A stretch of 64,000 bases of DNA from Scatophagus argus. Its lineage: Eukaryota > Chordata > Actinopteri > Scatophagidae. Positions 33,289 to 46,386 of the stretch are shown in pieces. The notes beneath the pieces are model-generated. The model had not been told where the DNA came from, did not search any database, and saw nothing but the letters and a program-made list of their open reading frames with translations. Positions within the stretch are counted from its first letter, which is position 1. Each line of letters opens with the position of its first letter. The stretch covers positions 6,767,501 to 6,831,500 of the forward strand of contig NC_058502.1 of the NCBI RefSeq assembly GCF_020382885.2. The letters run 5' to 3'. The translations under genes were made by a program, and so were the position numbers.

Positions 33289-35163
33289 GTTTACCTTCGT
33301 CTCTCCTGCTTCTGCCTCTGTTTGCGTCTCCTCTCACTTTTAGTCTTTTCCGTCTGCCCTCTCATATGGGCTTTTGGGGCAGTAAAAGGACAGTTAGTTG
33401 CATGGCCAGTTTGACCCCGTGTTAGTGTCAGTTTTTATGTCATGACTGGGACGTCTTAAGTGTCTTATGATTAAGCTCTCGTCAAACTTGCATGTTAATA
33501 GTTGTTGCTGTTTGCTATTTGCGTGTTTGAATGCCAGGTTTGTCAGGTCGAGATTGATTATGAAGCACAGAAGGTGTGCAAAGTGCTTTACAGCGATTAA
33601 AGCCAAAGATGAACACAAATATATAAGATAAAGATAAATGTCGGTCGTGGTCTCATTCTTAAGACATCGGAGCTACAACTGGCAGGCCTGTTGTTCTGCT
33701 GAGTTACAGTGTGATCATTTTAATGAGAGTTGGAAAACAAATGTTTAGTAAATGCTGATGTGACTCCTAAAATCAACTGTCCATATGAAATACTGTGTGC
33801 CTCAAGGCTGCACAGACCTTTTCACACTCTTTCTAACTCCTTCATGTTCCTTTAACTATCTGTTTCTAACAAACTCGTGTCAAGGAGGCAAAAGTGTTTG
33901 GCAAATGTTTCTTAACGTGTCTCTCTTCTGTCTCACAAGACTGACGAAAAGCTGAAGACCTTTTATTTTGTCTCTAATATTTGCTCACTCTCACACTGTC
34001 TGATCCGCAGCTTCACTGTTTTGGTTCAGAGTCACAGATCTCACACTCGTAGAGTCCTTTTTCGGCCTCAGCGGGCGGATGTTTAAAAATTAAAAATGTT
34101 TAAAGAGAAAAAAAAAAAAGAAAACAGCAGCGGACAGACACAGTTAGTGACAGTTAGTTTATGAGCAGAGTGCAGCATTTAGCAGCTGAAGAGCCACATA
34201 TTTCACTCAAGAGTTGGTAAAGATCAAAAACAGATTTGAAAGACGGTTTATGTCAGTCAGTGTCAAATAAATAACAGGACTTTCAAGACCCAACATAAGT
34301 GGACATTTTGAGCAAAAGGCCTATTCAGTTAAGGTTTAAATACATCAGAAATACTCTCCAGGATGAACCAATCGCCTCTCAGGCTTTCCCTCCTGGGTGG
34401 GCCAGGTCACTAAAACCCCCTCTAATAAGCTCAGGGCAGTAAACAGTCAGTCAGTAGTATGGAAAGACAGTATTTGGCGGCGGCTGTCTGACTGTGACCA
34501 GATAGAACCAACTTAACATCTCCGAGCTGAAAGGAGTGCGATGCTCAGCAGGACACAATACAAGACACGAGGTCAAGGTCGCAGCCGAAAGTGTCAAGGG
34601 TGCTTTAAAAACTGCAACATCATCTGCTGCAATTTCACACACACCTCAGAACTAAAAATTCACAGAAATACGCTTTGATTGGGACAGTTTAACCGTCTGT
34701 CGGCGAAATTATTTAATTCAAGCGTCTTCTTCCTGCTAAATGGAATTTTATTGTGTTGACGATTTGTCTTCGCCATATTTGCGTGATCTCACTGAATATA
34801 GCACTTCATTAAACTTTATACAGTATTTCGCATGTTTTTGTTCTGAAGGTTTTGCCATTGATGCTTTTTAGTCCGAAAGAAAATATGTTGTTGTGATCGC
34901 TTTCCTGTGCTGGTAAACCGTCACTCGACCTCTCAGACTTTTCTTTAACTCCTTGCGGAGGTCATGACCCACAGGCTGACAACCAGTGACCTTTTTAACT
35001 TTTACAGTGTTTTACAGTGCAACAGGAAGTGAAATCTAGTTTTCATTTTGAGAAATACTGACACTAGCAACACTTTTGCTGTGTGATTGTCTTTACTATA
35101 TTTTCATTATTAGTTCACTGTTATAATATACAGAACCCAGGCTTGTTAGGCTTGTTATGGTGT

Positions 35164-35375
35164 GTTAAAGGTCCACTGAGCAGGATTTAGTGGCAAGCCA
35201 AGGCCCTCCTTTGAGCCAGCGTGTGGTTTGTCCCTTCTGAGCTTCTGTAGAAAGATGTCGTTGAGACATGGTGAACTCTATGGACCTGCTTCCTCTGTGG
35301 AGAAAGTCTCTTTCTAAGGTCACAAAAAACACAGCAGCTGTCGGTTTCAAGTGATTTTACACTCATAAAATGTAA
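35164..35375 (+). repeat. Old interspersed repeat (MITE-like, teleost)
   Basis: The start TTAAAGGTCCACTGAGCAGG, followed by ATTTAGTGG and later GTGGTTTGTCCCTTCTGAGC and CTAAGGTCACAAAAAACACA, matches in order a widespread teleost non-coding repeat as I remember it. The ends are eroded and the family name is uncertain. Confidence 0.5.
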
Positions 35376-36629
35376 CTGTGAAAACTACATGCCATTTCTG
35401 CTTGCCTCAAACAAACTACAAACAAATTTGTTCCGCTCACGCACAGACTAATGAGAAACCTTCTGTTACAGCTGGAAAAGCTTCACCTGAAGCAAACGGG
35501 AGTGAAAACCAAAAATGTGTCAAGTCTTGCCCTAAAGGAGGAGAAGAATTTGATTTAAATCACCTCACAGAGAGTGATTTAAATCCAGTGCAAATCCAAA
35601 TGAAAACAGATACTTTGCTTCTAAATAACCGGAAGGCAGTTTATTCAAACCACCACAAGGCCACAAGACTCGCTCCGCATGTTGAACTAAACAAACAAAT
35701 TACAGTGAATTTGTAAACATTTCTGGACCAAACCAACCAATCTGGCAAAGTAGAAGTTTGACGAAACTTGAAGAAACGTTCTTGAGGAAAATGATGGTTG
35801 TTGTTGTTTTTTGATACTGCAGTCAAGACTCAAGAACTTTGTGTGATGCCTTGCTGTTATCACATTCAACAGACTCAGGTTCAAAACGGACATGAAGGAG
35901 GCTGTGCAGGAAGCAGATCGGCAAGAGTCAATCAATACAAAACCTGAGTCGTGAAAACACAAAAAGTGTTGGTTTGTGTGAAAAGCGTGGAGGGAAGGAG
36001 AACATTAACACATCGTTCGTGCTATAGCTAAGCTCAAGTATATCAATGCAGCACAATATATCAAGTCGAACATTATTAAAAATATAAAAAATGCTTTTAG
36101 TGGTTTCAGCAGTAAGACTTTGCTGTGCAGTAGGAATAAGTGAGCTCTATTTGAATGGAGGTTCTGTTGTTTATTTTAGGACAACCTGGATTTTGTTTTT
36201 CCCTTCACTCTTTTACATGTTGGAGTCTTGAGCAGGCCTGCAGTGTATTATGTCAAAGTCATGTGTGACTGTTGATCTGCTCTCCTTTCATTTTGCCCAT
36301 TAAAGATGCCATCAAACCACAGTTTGAAGTTTCACAAAAGAGATTTTGCAGAGGCTGAAGCATTCGAAAGGCAGATGGAAGACAGCAACACCAGAGCGAA
36401 GCCCAACAAAACCCTCCAGCCGCTGTCAAAAGTAGAGACTCGCGCTTTTCAAATGAAAGCTGAACATTTGAAAAGTAAAACAAGGAAAAAAAAAAGATGC
36501 ACTGCATCTCTCATAAATGTTGAGGGTAACTTTTAAAAGCCTTATTTTTCCGTCTTAGTTATCTTTGGATGAATTCTGGGAAAAGAGAATATCAATAAGA
36601 TTTCCTGTTTTGTGAATAGTAAACAAACC

Positions 36630-36830
36630 TTCAAATTATAGCAAGCCTTTAATTAAGGAGACGATCAAACAATTAAAAGCTCGTTAATTACAGACCTCAC
36701 AACCGTCTCTGCCAACACGAATATTGAGGTCCTAATTAATATTTGTGGGGCTGTTTTGTTCTTGGAAGACATTGGCGTTAATTAGGCAAAAACAAGTCAA
36801 ATTAACATTTCAGTAATGAAGAAACATACC
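36630..36830. promoter_or_regulatory. Candidate enhancer with four TAATTA cores
   Basis: TTTAATTAA (36648), TTAATTA (36684), CTAATTAA (36732) and TTAATTAG (36778) fall within 140 bases in otherwise mixed, non-repetitive sequence about 5.6 kb upstream of the olig3 promoter. This homeodomain-site cluster is what neural enhancers often look like. Conservation and activity are untested. Confidence 0.35.
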
Positions 36831-37429
36831 TTCATGTTCTTATTTCTCTCTGTCAGAAGACGTTCTCATACAAATTTGGCATCTCAAAGCTTTCTGAAGC
36901 ATGTTTATGATGAGTTTTATCAAACAGAAGCAATGAAGATTCCTTTTATGGATTCTTCGTCCTGATGCACGACTGCTCGAGGTGTCCGTTTCCCGACTGT
37001 CTTTCTGCAAACAGAAATGCTTCCTGCTGTGTGAAAAGTCGCTGTTTTAGTTTAATGGATCTTTGCTTCGCAAGAGCTTTGAAAAACCCACATTCAAGGC
37101 CAGATTTTTATTTTTGATGCCAATCTGATCCATCACAAATGCTTATCTATAATAGTGTATATAGTGTGTATACAAAAATCTCACCACCTCGGACATTTCT
37201 GTATTTTTGTGTTGTGTTTGTTTTTCCAGTTTGTGTCATTGTTAAATATGAAGTTACACCTACCAACACTTCTAACTACCACACTACATCTTGTTTGTTA
37301 AATACAAAAACTTCAAAAATTCAGTTTGCTTGTTTTTTTGCGTGAGTTGCATCTGCTCAAACTCTCATTTTTTTTACCCTTTTTGCTTTCACATGGATTT
37401 GCGTAGGTGAATTTTGTTACCTGTGGTCA

Positions 37430-37570
37430 GAACCAGGTGAGCTGTTTCCCCCCGTTTCCAGTCTTTGGGCTGAGCTAAGCTAACTGGCTGCTAGCTGGCA
37501 GGTATCAAACTGGTATCAAGCTTCTCCTAAGAGCGAGTGTCCCTGCTAAAATGTCAAACTGTTCCTTTAA
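37430..37570. repeat. Old interspersed repeat (GCTAAGCTAACTGGCTGCTAG type)
   Basis: The series GAGCTGTTTCCCCCCGTTTC, GAGCTAAGCTAACTGGCTGC, TATCAA and AAAATGTCAAACTGTTCCTT occurs in this order in a common teleost non-coding repeat, as I recall it. A weaker relative may lie near 15210-15430. Confidence 0.5.
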
Positions 37571-39829
37571 CCTACAGCTATCACCTCCAGCATCACCTCA
37601 TCGGTCCTCCTCCTCATAAGACCCGACACAGACCCAAGCACACAAAGACACACAGGGCTACACACACCACCAGCAGCACTTAACCAGCCTCCAGCCCAGC
37701 CCACCAGCTTTTGCAACAAGGTTCTCCTTTTAACTGTCCCTTTCAGAGCGGGACAATCGGACACCTCCCATCGCCTCCTCCTTTCAGGCTGCAGCTCCAG
37801 CCTCACCCCCCTCCCACCCCTCCTCCTCCCCATACTGCTCCCTGTGTCACTTTGTGTCCGCTTCGCCCCCCTGCAATAGGTTCACATGACCAGAAAATGA
37901 AGCGGGGGGTCTCTGCAAGAGGGGAATGAAAGCGAGTGTGTTTGTGTGCGTTTGAGAGAAAGCGAGAGGAGGAGGAGAGAGATCAACATGTAGGATTTAA
38001 GCTGGTGTGAGCGGGGTTACGTGTAGAGCGAGGAGGTTCAGGATCAGGTCTGGCTTGTATGTTTGTGTGTGTGTGTGTGTGTGCATCCATCTCAGTCTTA
38101 CTTTAACAGGAACATCACACACAAATACAGTACTGTCATACAAACATTTGTATGTGGGACTACACACTCCATGAGCGCGGTATCGAAGGCTGCAGGGTGT
38201 GACGCCTGGTTACTGTTAGAGAGATTATCACATCATTAACCGCTAATGAAAAACCAATTCAGACTCCTCCTGCGTTCTCTGCTCACTCTTTCTCGCTCAG
38301 ATTTTTTTCCTCAACAGGGACAACATTAACATAAACTATCCATGCCTCCTCTGGGTCGTTTTTAATCAACAGCTAATTGCTAACAGAGCAGAAATAGCTG
38401 GTCAGACAGAAAAAATAGAGAGCTAAATATGAAATAAAAGGTATTTTTTGTCATGGTTGTTTACAGTAGCTGAATTTCCATCTGGACGTGGCGGAAATTT
38501 CCAGCAAAGTGTAGCACAAAAAATGTGAATTATTGAGCAATTTTATTAGAACTGAACAACATGCTGAAAAAATTGTGATTATTTTTGACAAATACTGCAG
38601 CTGATACACGGTTTTAGTATTTCACCACAGTGCTTTGTTATATTACATATAATGTCATGCTGTTTCATGTTCTAACTTCTTCGAGAAATTGCAGCTCCTT
38701 CGTTGTGGATGTTGCACTTGGCCATGTTGTGGCAATATTTAGATTAACTGTGCAGCCCCAAACCCCACAAAGATGAAAAACTGTGAAAAAATGTGCTGGA
38801 AATATGTCATTTATGTGTTTTTGACGTATTAATTTGAAGAACATTTACGTTCTTCTCAGCGCTCAGCACGATGTTTTCGTCTGCTGCCATTTTTTTATCT
38901 CTTCAGTGAAAGCAGAAGCTTCTGAGTACGTTTGGGTCGTGTGCTTCAGCTGCATCAGTTTTTGTATGTTTTATTTAGATTCTGATGATTTTCACTTTTT
39001 TTTCAATTTGTGCATAAAAAAAATAAAATCTGGGGATAAGATTAACGCTCAGGTTGGGTATATCACCAAGGTGGCTGATGGCTCCAGGTGGAGTTAAAAT
39101 TAATTAAGGAATAATTAAGAACTCAACCAATATTCACAATGACCATTTAAGCTTATCATATCATTTGATCTGAGTCTGGTCAAACTGCCCAACCACGTTA
39201 GGACAAATGTTGCTGTGATTTATGATTTTGGGTTGTATGAGTAAAATTTAATTTGACCCAGTTTGCTGACATAACATCCCTGTTCCCACCATCTGCTTTT
39301 GCATTTCTGAGGTGGCTCATGACCAACAGTCAAAAGAAACTGCCTACATGTGGGGTGGCCATAATAAGCACATGAATTCATAATTAAGAGCAATAAAGGA
39401 CTCTGTGTCTGCATTAAGTCACACGTTTGCAGAAAGTGGTTGCCATCGTGTTGCATCTGTTTGAAAGATCAGCACTCCTCTGACTCGAGGCCCTCTGATG
39501 GATCACCAGCAGGTCTTGTAGTACAGAGACAGCAGCGGTTCCTGTTTACTCAGATTGCTCGTCGTTGTTGCTTGTCAAAGTTGAAACCAGACCTCCTTCT
39601 CTGGGACTGGGAGGATAAATTGTCTATGAAATGAATCGCGTGCATATTTTAATGCTCTGAGAGAAAGTTTATGGTATGGAGAGAGAAAGAGACGGCGGGA
39701 GTGAAGAAACAACTTCATCAAACATATCATCCGTGTTTGAAGGCACGTGTGGCATGTGTATGTGTGTGTTTTGACTTCGCGCAGCAATAATAAAAACCAC
39801 ACGAGCGCAGGCCACATTTTTCAAGTTTG

Positions 39830-40130
39830 TTTGACGCATTTAAAATGCTAATAACCAGTTTATTATGTGCTACATCAAATGCAAATGCTCTGTTTTACGG
39901 CTGTGAAGTTTAGGCCGACGTTAGCATTTGCATATCTTATGTCTGTCTCCTTAGCATGCATGGAGGAACTGGATAGCGTGCAGACTCCCAATAAATAACA
40001 TTAACAGGCACATTAGATAAACAAGCTCCACTGATGCTGCTATTAGGGAATGCACAGCCATATCCTGCTTAAATGTAGGTGTTTGACACAGCAGCATATG
40101 GTGTGCAAATTCCCCCAAATCAACCTAATG
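39830..40130. promoter_or_regulatory. Candidate conserved element with inverted octamer sites
   Basis: Octamer ATGCAAAT at 39879-39886 and its inverse ATTTGCAT at 39926-39933 lie in a non-repetitive block with CAATAAATAACATTAA and ATTAGATAAACAAGC further on. Paired POU sites in a gene desert beside a neural regulator suggest an enhancer. This is inference only. Confidence 0.3.
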
Positions 40131-40262
40131 CCAGCGTTATCTGGAAATGTCAGGGAGAGCAGACGGATTGAAAAAACATCGCTTTAACGGCAGACGCTTT
40201 ACGATGTTGAGAAAATGCTGTGGAGGAATTTGCCTCTTTAAGACCAACTGGCGGCTGGCGCT

Positions 40263-40295
<33 letters not shown>

Positions 40296-40800
40296 GATGA
40301 GAGAAACAGCAGTTAAGACTATAGTTCAAAGTCTAATTGTAAATGAGAAACTTTGTCTGGTTTAATGGTTGGCTGCCTTTAAGATTTAATCACCGTCAGG
40401 CTCCATTCACAAAGATGTGAAGTAAACATTACAACATAAAGAAAGTCATATATTCTTGTTAAGGCATCTCTGAATATGATAGCAGCAATTCATTATGAAT
40501 GTAGACGGGAGATGATGACACTTTAAGGTGGTTGGTTTAGTCATTTTGTTTTATTTTCAAGTGACTGTGTGGCATGTCGGCAGGTGTTGTCTGACGTGTC
40601 TACAACACCCTTAGAAAGTTAATAAACAGCTGAAGGGTGGCTTTATATCACCGCTGCATCGCTAAGTACTCCTATAGAGCTTTCACATTGAGAAGATGGT
40701 CCGAATGGCTGGGATGGTAACTTATGAAGCTTGTCTCAGAGGTTTACTGTAAAGAACGTGTATGTGAACACACCAGCAAGCAACTCTAAAGAGAGATAAT

Positions 40801-41050
40801 CCATCCATCCATCCATCCATCTTCTTCCGCTTCATCCGGGACCGGGTCGCAGGGTCAGCAGCTTGAACAGGGATCCCCGGACTTCCCTCTCCCCAGACAC
40901 TTCCTCCAGCTCTTCCGGGTGGACCCCAAGCCATACCCAGGCCAGCCGAGTGACATAGATCCCTCCTAGGTCTTCCTCGGGCCTCCTCCCGTTGGGGCAT
41001 GCCCGGAACACCTCCCCAGGAAGGCGCCCAGGGTGGCATCAACATTCATA
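40801..41050 (-). mobile_element. 5'-truncated LINE 3' end, RTE/Rex3-like
   Basis: Read on the minus strand, the element ends in GGATGGATGGATGG units (40801-40820), and the sequence before it resembles the C-terminal coding and 3' UTR of a common fish LINE, with a broken ...RACPNGRRPRGRPRR-like stretch. GATG-type tails are typical of Rex3/RTE elements. The frame is interrupted. The family call is from memory and could be another LINE clade. Confidence 0.6.
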
Positions 41051-42219
41051 TGCGAAGACCTGGGAACGACACTCAACACTCAAACAAGCAGAGGGCAAGT
41101 AGGTACACCAACAGGAAAGTCCTCTATAGTCGTCTATACTGCCCCACAATCAGCTCAGTAGATAGTTGTGTCTGGATCCCATGTTGATGGTTTAGCGTAG
41201 ACCGATAAAACACGGCCGTAAAAGTAAGAAACTGAGAACATGGTAGATGGTAACTAAAATGCTGCACTGAATGTAAAAACATGCCTGAAACTGCCAGATT
41301 TGGTTGAAATGTCAGTCAACTAACCAAGAAAATATATATATACATATTTAAGATTCTGGTACTTCAGAGCAGGGCAGGTGGGGATCAGTACCTTCTGATA
41401 CTAAGTCTTGTGTTGAATAGCATCAGAACCAAAAAGGACCGGTCTCACATCACACCACCATCACCAGGTCTTTGTGTCTCTGCTGCTGCTGCTGGTTTGC
41501 GCACACATGCAGCCATCAGCATGTTTGTTCAGATGATAAACTCAAACAATAAGCTTGTGTCTTGTGTTTTAACATGCGCGTCATTAAGGTGAAACTTAGT
41601 GACAAACTGGCATGAGCTGATGGTCACATGAAGTAGCTTTTTTGGTCTTGAACAAAATCCTGTAAAATATCTGTCCAACTCAGCCTCCACAGAATAAATG
41701 GCTGTTTTCAGCATTTCTTTGCCTTTGAAAAACATGGTCCCACGCAGAAAGATTTTGCATGAAATTAACCTGAAAGTCGGACTGACACATCAATCTTATT
41801 TCCCCTCTTGTGCGCTGTGGTGCTGTTGTGTAAACATGTAATTACAGCAGTGTTAGGATAGTCTCTCTTTAACCCAACATCGTCCTCCCTCTTCTCTTCA
41901 GACCTCCTCTCCTGCCGTCTTTGTTAAAGAGGCCACTTGCGATGAGACGCCAGCATTCGCTTGTTCCTTCATTTGCCCTCACTGCAAACCCGAGTGCCAG
42001 CTACACACCGCAAATAAATGCTGAAGTGTAGATGCTAAAGCTCTCTTTTTGTGATCCTCTCCTTCCAGCCTGCCCAGTAATCTCTCCTCCACTCTCCTCT
42101 CCTCTCCTAGCCTGCTCCTAATCCGCTCCACAGCCGTGAAAACTTTCCATGAGAGGGAGTTGACCCATTCTAATGGGTGGAGGCAGCCACCCATACATGC
42201 AGCCGCGGAGGGTCCAGCC

Positions 42220-42259
<40 letters not shown>
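42220..42259. repeat. (CA)n microsatellite
   Basis: Uninterrupted CA run of about 39 bases, the longest in the window. Confidence 0.95.
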
Positions 42260-43642
42260 AGACGTCACTAAGATTGCTTGGCTTAGTCTAACTTGCCCGA
42301 GTGATACGAAGCGAGCTGGGGACACGCTGGGTGATTTAAACCCCCATTTCAACCCTTAACAACTGGTTTTCGAGGTTGAGGAGAATCTGCCCCGGCAGTC
42401 AGAGCACTTGTCTGGTGTCAGAATTATTAGTTGATCAAGTCATTGGCAAACTGATGTAATATCAATGACGTAAACCCTTAATAATCAGTTAATTGTGAGG
42501 TTAATTATGGAGGAAAAAAAAGTCAAATATTCCCCCAGTTTCAGCTTTTTTAGGATTTATGCATAAAGCTGGTTTTGAATGTTGTTGGCAGTCGAGTATA
42601 GACCGCACACATGAATAAAACTCGTGATTGTGCTGCTTATTCAGCACACGACTCTTTTAATCAGAGTCCTTAAATGTGACACAAATGTGACAGTCAGTTA
42701 AATTTCTGTGTGATGAAACAAATACATTTTTAAAGATGACCAAATTTTTCAATTAATTTTCATTCTGGATTGAAGTAGAAACAAAATTGATATTGACATT
42801 TAAAGTGGAAAATCGACATAAAGAATGATATTAGAAAAAGGTTGGATGTTCAGTGTTTTGGCTTAAGCAAAATTTAGGCGAGTTTATGCAACATTTGCTC
42901 AACAGTGTCCCCTGTGGCCACAGGTGGTAATAACACTCTCAAGTTATAAGGAGAGACTGATGTTTTTACATCTATAAAGACTTAAAAAGACTTTCCATCA
43001 TGAAATTTAATTTGGCAACGTACGTGTTCGGACATGAGACTGACATAAATTGTCTTTTAACCGACCTAACCAGGTGAATGTGTGACAGGGACCGGTTAAA
43101 AAAGTTTAAAAAGTGCATTGAATTTATGCTGCTTTTTAATTACTTATAAACTCAACTTTTCACATGAGAGTGAAATAATGTGCTGTTTTCTCATTAATAA
43201 CTTTACAACTGAGCTCAAAAAAATACACAACAGTTTGTTTTTGTTGTACAAATTTGCTGGGGACAACATACCCCGGGATGCTCCGACACTCACAGACACA
43301 TAAAATACCCCAGCAGTCAGAGGCGGTCAGGCTGGCCACAGAGCCTTGCTACAGTCGCACTTCCAGCTTCTCTGGTCCTGCTTCAACAGATGGCCCGACA
43401 GGTCCCTGGACAGGCCTGCAAAGGTGGAGGGAGGGGAGGGCTGTGGGAGTGTGGGGAAGTCCAACGGGGACACAGTGAGGTTGTGGGGGGTTTGGCACCC
43501 TCTTAGGAGGACTGATGGGGCTGTGGGGTGAGTGAGGGAGGGAGCAGACATATGTCCACAGCCCTGGCCCCTGACGACGGACTGTCTCTGCTGGCTGCCT
43601 GGTGGCTGGCTGGCTGACTCTCGCTCTGACACTCTCTCTCTC

Positions 43643-43676
<34 letters not shown>

Positions 43677-44059
43677 CACAGTAACTTGTTTCAGTCACCT
43701 ACACTGACTTACATTTATCCCTTGCAGACCACATCCAAAAACCAAATTTCAACTCTAAAATTTAGGGGTTTACCTCATGAGGATCAAGTTTTTGTTTAGG
43801 AGGTGGGTCCTCGTGATGTGGCTGCGTAAACAGATTTTTGTCCCCACAACACACACACACACACACACACACAAACTTGCTCCACTAAGCTTGGCAGCTC
43901 GCTGCAGTACAGCTCCTCTCCCTCTCCATCTGCATCTAAAAGACCCACGCGCCCCGACAATGAGGTGACCATGTCACTGCCTGAGCCGAAGCAGAGGGAT
44001 GGAGAGAGGGAGAGGGAGAGAGATGCAAGCAGAGAGGGGAGAGGAGTGAGGGAGGGGAC

Positions 44060-44190
44060 GAGGGAGGGACACATTAACAAGCTATAATCTCAACTGCCTT
44101 ATCCATAATGCATTGTGTGGGCCAATTTACATGGTGCTGGTCCCTCTGGGAGAAAGGAGATCATCCATCACATTACTTTATTAGCTCCCT
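44060..44190. promoter_or_regulatory. Candidate conserved non-coding element
   Basis: A non-repetitive block between GA-rich and CA-rich tracts with TTATCCATAATGCATTGTGT and GGGCCAATTTACATGG, including a CCAAT motif. Regulatory role inferred from texture only. Confidence 0.2.
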
Positions 44191-45517
44191 CACACTCTCA
44201 CAGATGCACACATACGTGCACACACCCTCGTGCACGCAGTAGCACACACACACACACACACACATCATTATTTGTCTCTGCCTGTCCTTCTCTGTCTCCC
44301 TCTGGTTTGTGGGCCTGTTTTGTCACGGTTGTTGTTTCAAACTGCTGCTGCCTCTATAAAACAACTCCAAACCGCGTTGTGTTGTGCAGACTGTGACAAG
44401 CAGGGAAGGATTCTATTTTGTTTTTACATTTTATTTTTAAAATGCGACAGCCTCCAGTTTCGTGGAAGAGTTTAGAGCCAGAGGATTTTCAGCGAGAAAT
44501 CTGGTGCTGCAGCTTTATTTTCTGAAGCTAAAGTTTGGGATTTTTTTGTGCATAAATAGATGAATAAATAAATAAATTTCACAACTGTAAATCCGCAGAC
44601 TGTCTTTAATCCTTGACAGTTATTTTTTTCTTCAAATTACCATAAAATGAGAGATTTTTTTTATGGGAGAAGATGCTTACATTTTGAAACAGACACATGT
44701 TTAAGATCACCTCCCTGAATTTTGGTAAACTTTTCTTTGGTAACATGTCCACAAATGGCTGAAAGAATGTGAAAACAGCCCAGCAAAATCAGCACTGAGT
44801 ATTTGTAGCAGTATTTGTAAGATTGCAAAGAAAATCCTCCTTATTCTCCTGCTTTTTTTTTTCCTGTCCAAATGTGCCCTAATGTTTGATGAAACATCGA
44901 ACATGTGCACTGAACTGCAAATATCAAATGATCAAATAATCATCTGTGCATAATCGAAATGTTTATTGTCCCTCTTTGAGCGTAATTTAATTCACAAGGG
45001 TTTTTAATGCAGATTCCAGTTAAATTTTATTGAGCTGCGCTTTTAAAGGATTTCAGTTAAAATTCGGTTTGTGAACAATTAAGATACATAAATCAGTACT
45101 GGAAATTATGAGACAAAATAATCTGTAATTTTATTCGAGGCTATTTTAAAAGAAAAACATTTTGATTGTTTTTACGCACACATCTCATAATTAAATGTTT
45201 TTCTTATGATGTTAATAATAACATAACATTATCCTTTTGTCCATTTCCTTTTAGGCCTGCACACAAATCCTTATCTGTTAAAGAAAATCAATTAAGATGA
45301 ACTTTACTTTTAGTTGTTTTTTTAAAAAGGACTGCTGATATGAGAAACTGAATTTAAACTTTAAAATAATTTCATCATAACACTAAAGCCAATCCTGATC
45401 ATTCGCATGCATTAAAAATAGAAAATGAAAATGTCTGTAGTTCAGTTTCTGTGTGTCGGCTGGATCAACTCAAGTCGTCCAAGCATGTGTCAGTGAAACT
45501 AATTGTTGGCACCTTAG

Positions 45518-45518
<1 letters not shown>

Positions 45519-45548
<30 letters not shown>
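45519..45548. repeat. (CA)n microsatellite
   Basis: Uninterrupted CA run of about 30 bases. Confidence 0.95.
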
Positions 45549-45551
<3 letters not shown>

Positions 45552-45579
45552 GATTCATCAGATTCCGCAGGCATCCTGT

Positions 45580-46080
45580 GAATAAAATGAGCTGCAATTT
45601 CAATCATATATGTGGAGCCTCGGCCCCGCGCGCCATACCGTACCATTAGTATCACAAATAAGTAATAATTTGCTAATGACAACATTATGTTGAGTCAGTT
45701 TAGGGGCAATTAAAGTGAGTGATATTTACATATGCCCAATGAATCACCGAGCGTGGCAGTTCTGGCGGACTCTAATGAATATTCATTCAGGCATTTCTCC
45801 CCTGCGCGCCGCAGTTTATAAACTGAATTATGGCTGATTTGCCCTTTTAAAAAATGAACATGGGCGCATCTCCCACAAGGAGGCGGCGAACAATAATGTC
45901 TGATTGTAAAAATGTTTTACTGCTAAACTGCCGGTGAGGAGACGGCGGCAGCGTGGTTAAAGACTCAGTCTGGAGGGGTGCAGAGGAGGGTGAGCCCACC
46001 TAAAATCAATCCAGCTCAGTCCGGGGCCGTCCACCTTGTTAGGCTCACATAAATATTTACGGCGTGTATTCAGAGAGGTC
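45580..46080. promoter_or_regulatory. Candidate conserved non-coding element, about 500 bp
   Basis: A long non-repetitive block with developmental-type motifs: ATTTGCTAATGACAACATTA, a 12-bp palindrome ATGAATATTCAT at 45775-45786, CTGAATTATGGC, and Sox-like GAACAATAATG near 45888. It lacks the microsatellites and poly-A runs of its flanks and has no coding frame. It is the best enhancer candidate between the two minus-strand genes; conservation not checked. Confidence 0.35.
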
Positions 46081-46350
46081 TGTACATCACGAGTGCTGGA
46101 CGTGTAATTGATTAGTTGTATTTTTGTTTTGTTTTATAATCTGTCCTCTGAGTATCCCACGTGATGTCGTGGCTCGCACCGACCTCTTCGGACCGGTTCG
46201 CCTCCGTCCGGTGCGCGCTCGGGTGGGCGCTGACCTCTCAGGTGCAGGATCAACAGGCGACATCAGTTTGCATTCACGGGGCGCTTAACAAGATGGGCTG
46301 CATGTTTATCATGCAAATAAGAAGCTCTCTGGCAGGTGTCAGACGCGCGA

Positions 46351-46386
46351 GCGCACGCACGCACACACACACACACACACACACAC
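46351..46386. repeat. (CA)n microsatellite with GC interruptions
   Basis: CA run preceded by GCGCACGCACG. Confidence 0.9.

Larger units (their letters stand above)
31053..39829. other. Intergenic region upstream of the olig3-like gene
   Basis: No coding exon seen. Contents are a TTA repeat at 31746-31771, a compound GT array at 32870-32960, a CT tract at 33226-33288, two old interspersed repeats (35164-35375 and 37430-37570) and an AT-rich candidate enhancer at 36630-36830. Short open frames (for example 36306-36536) show no family motif. Confidence 0.6.
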
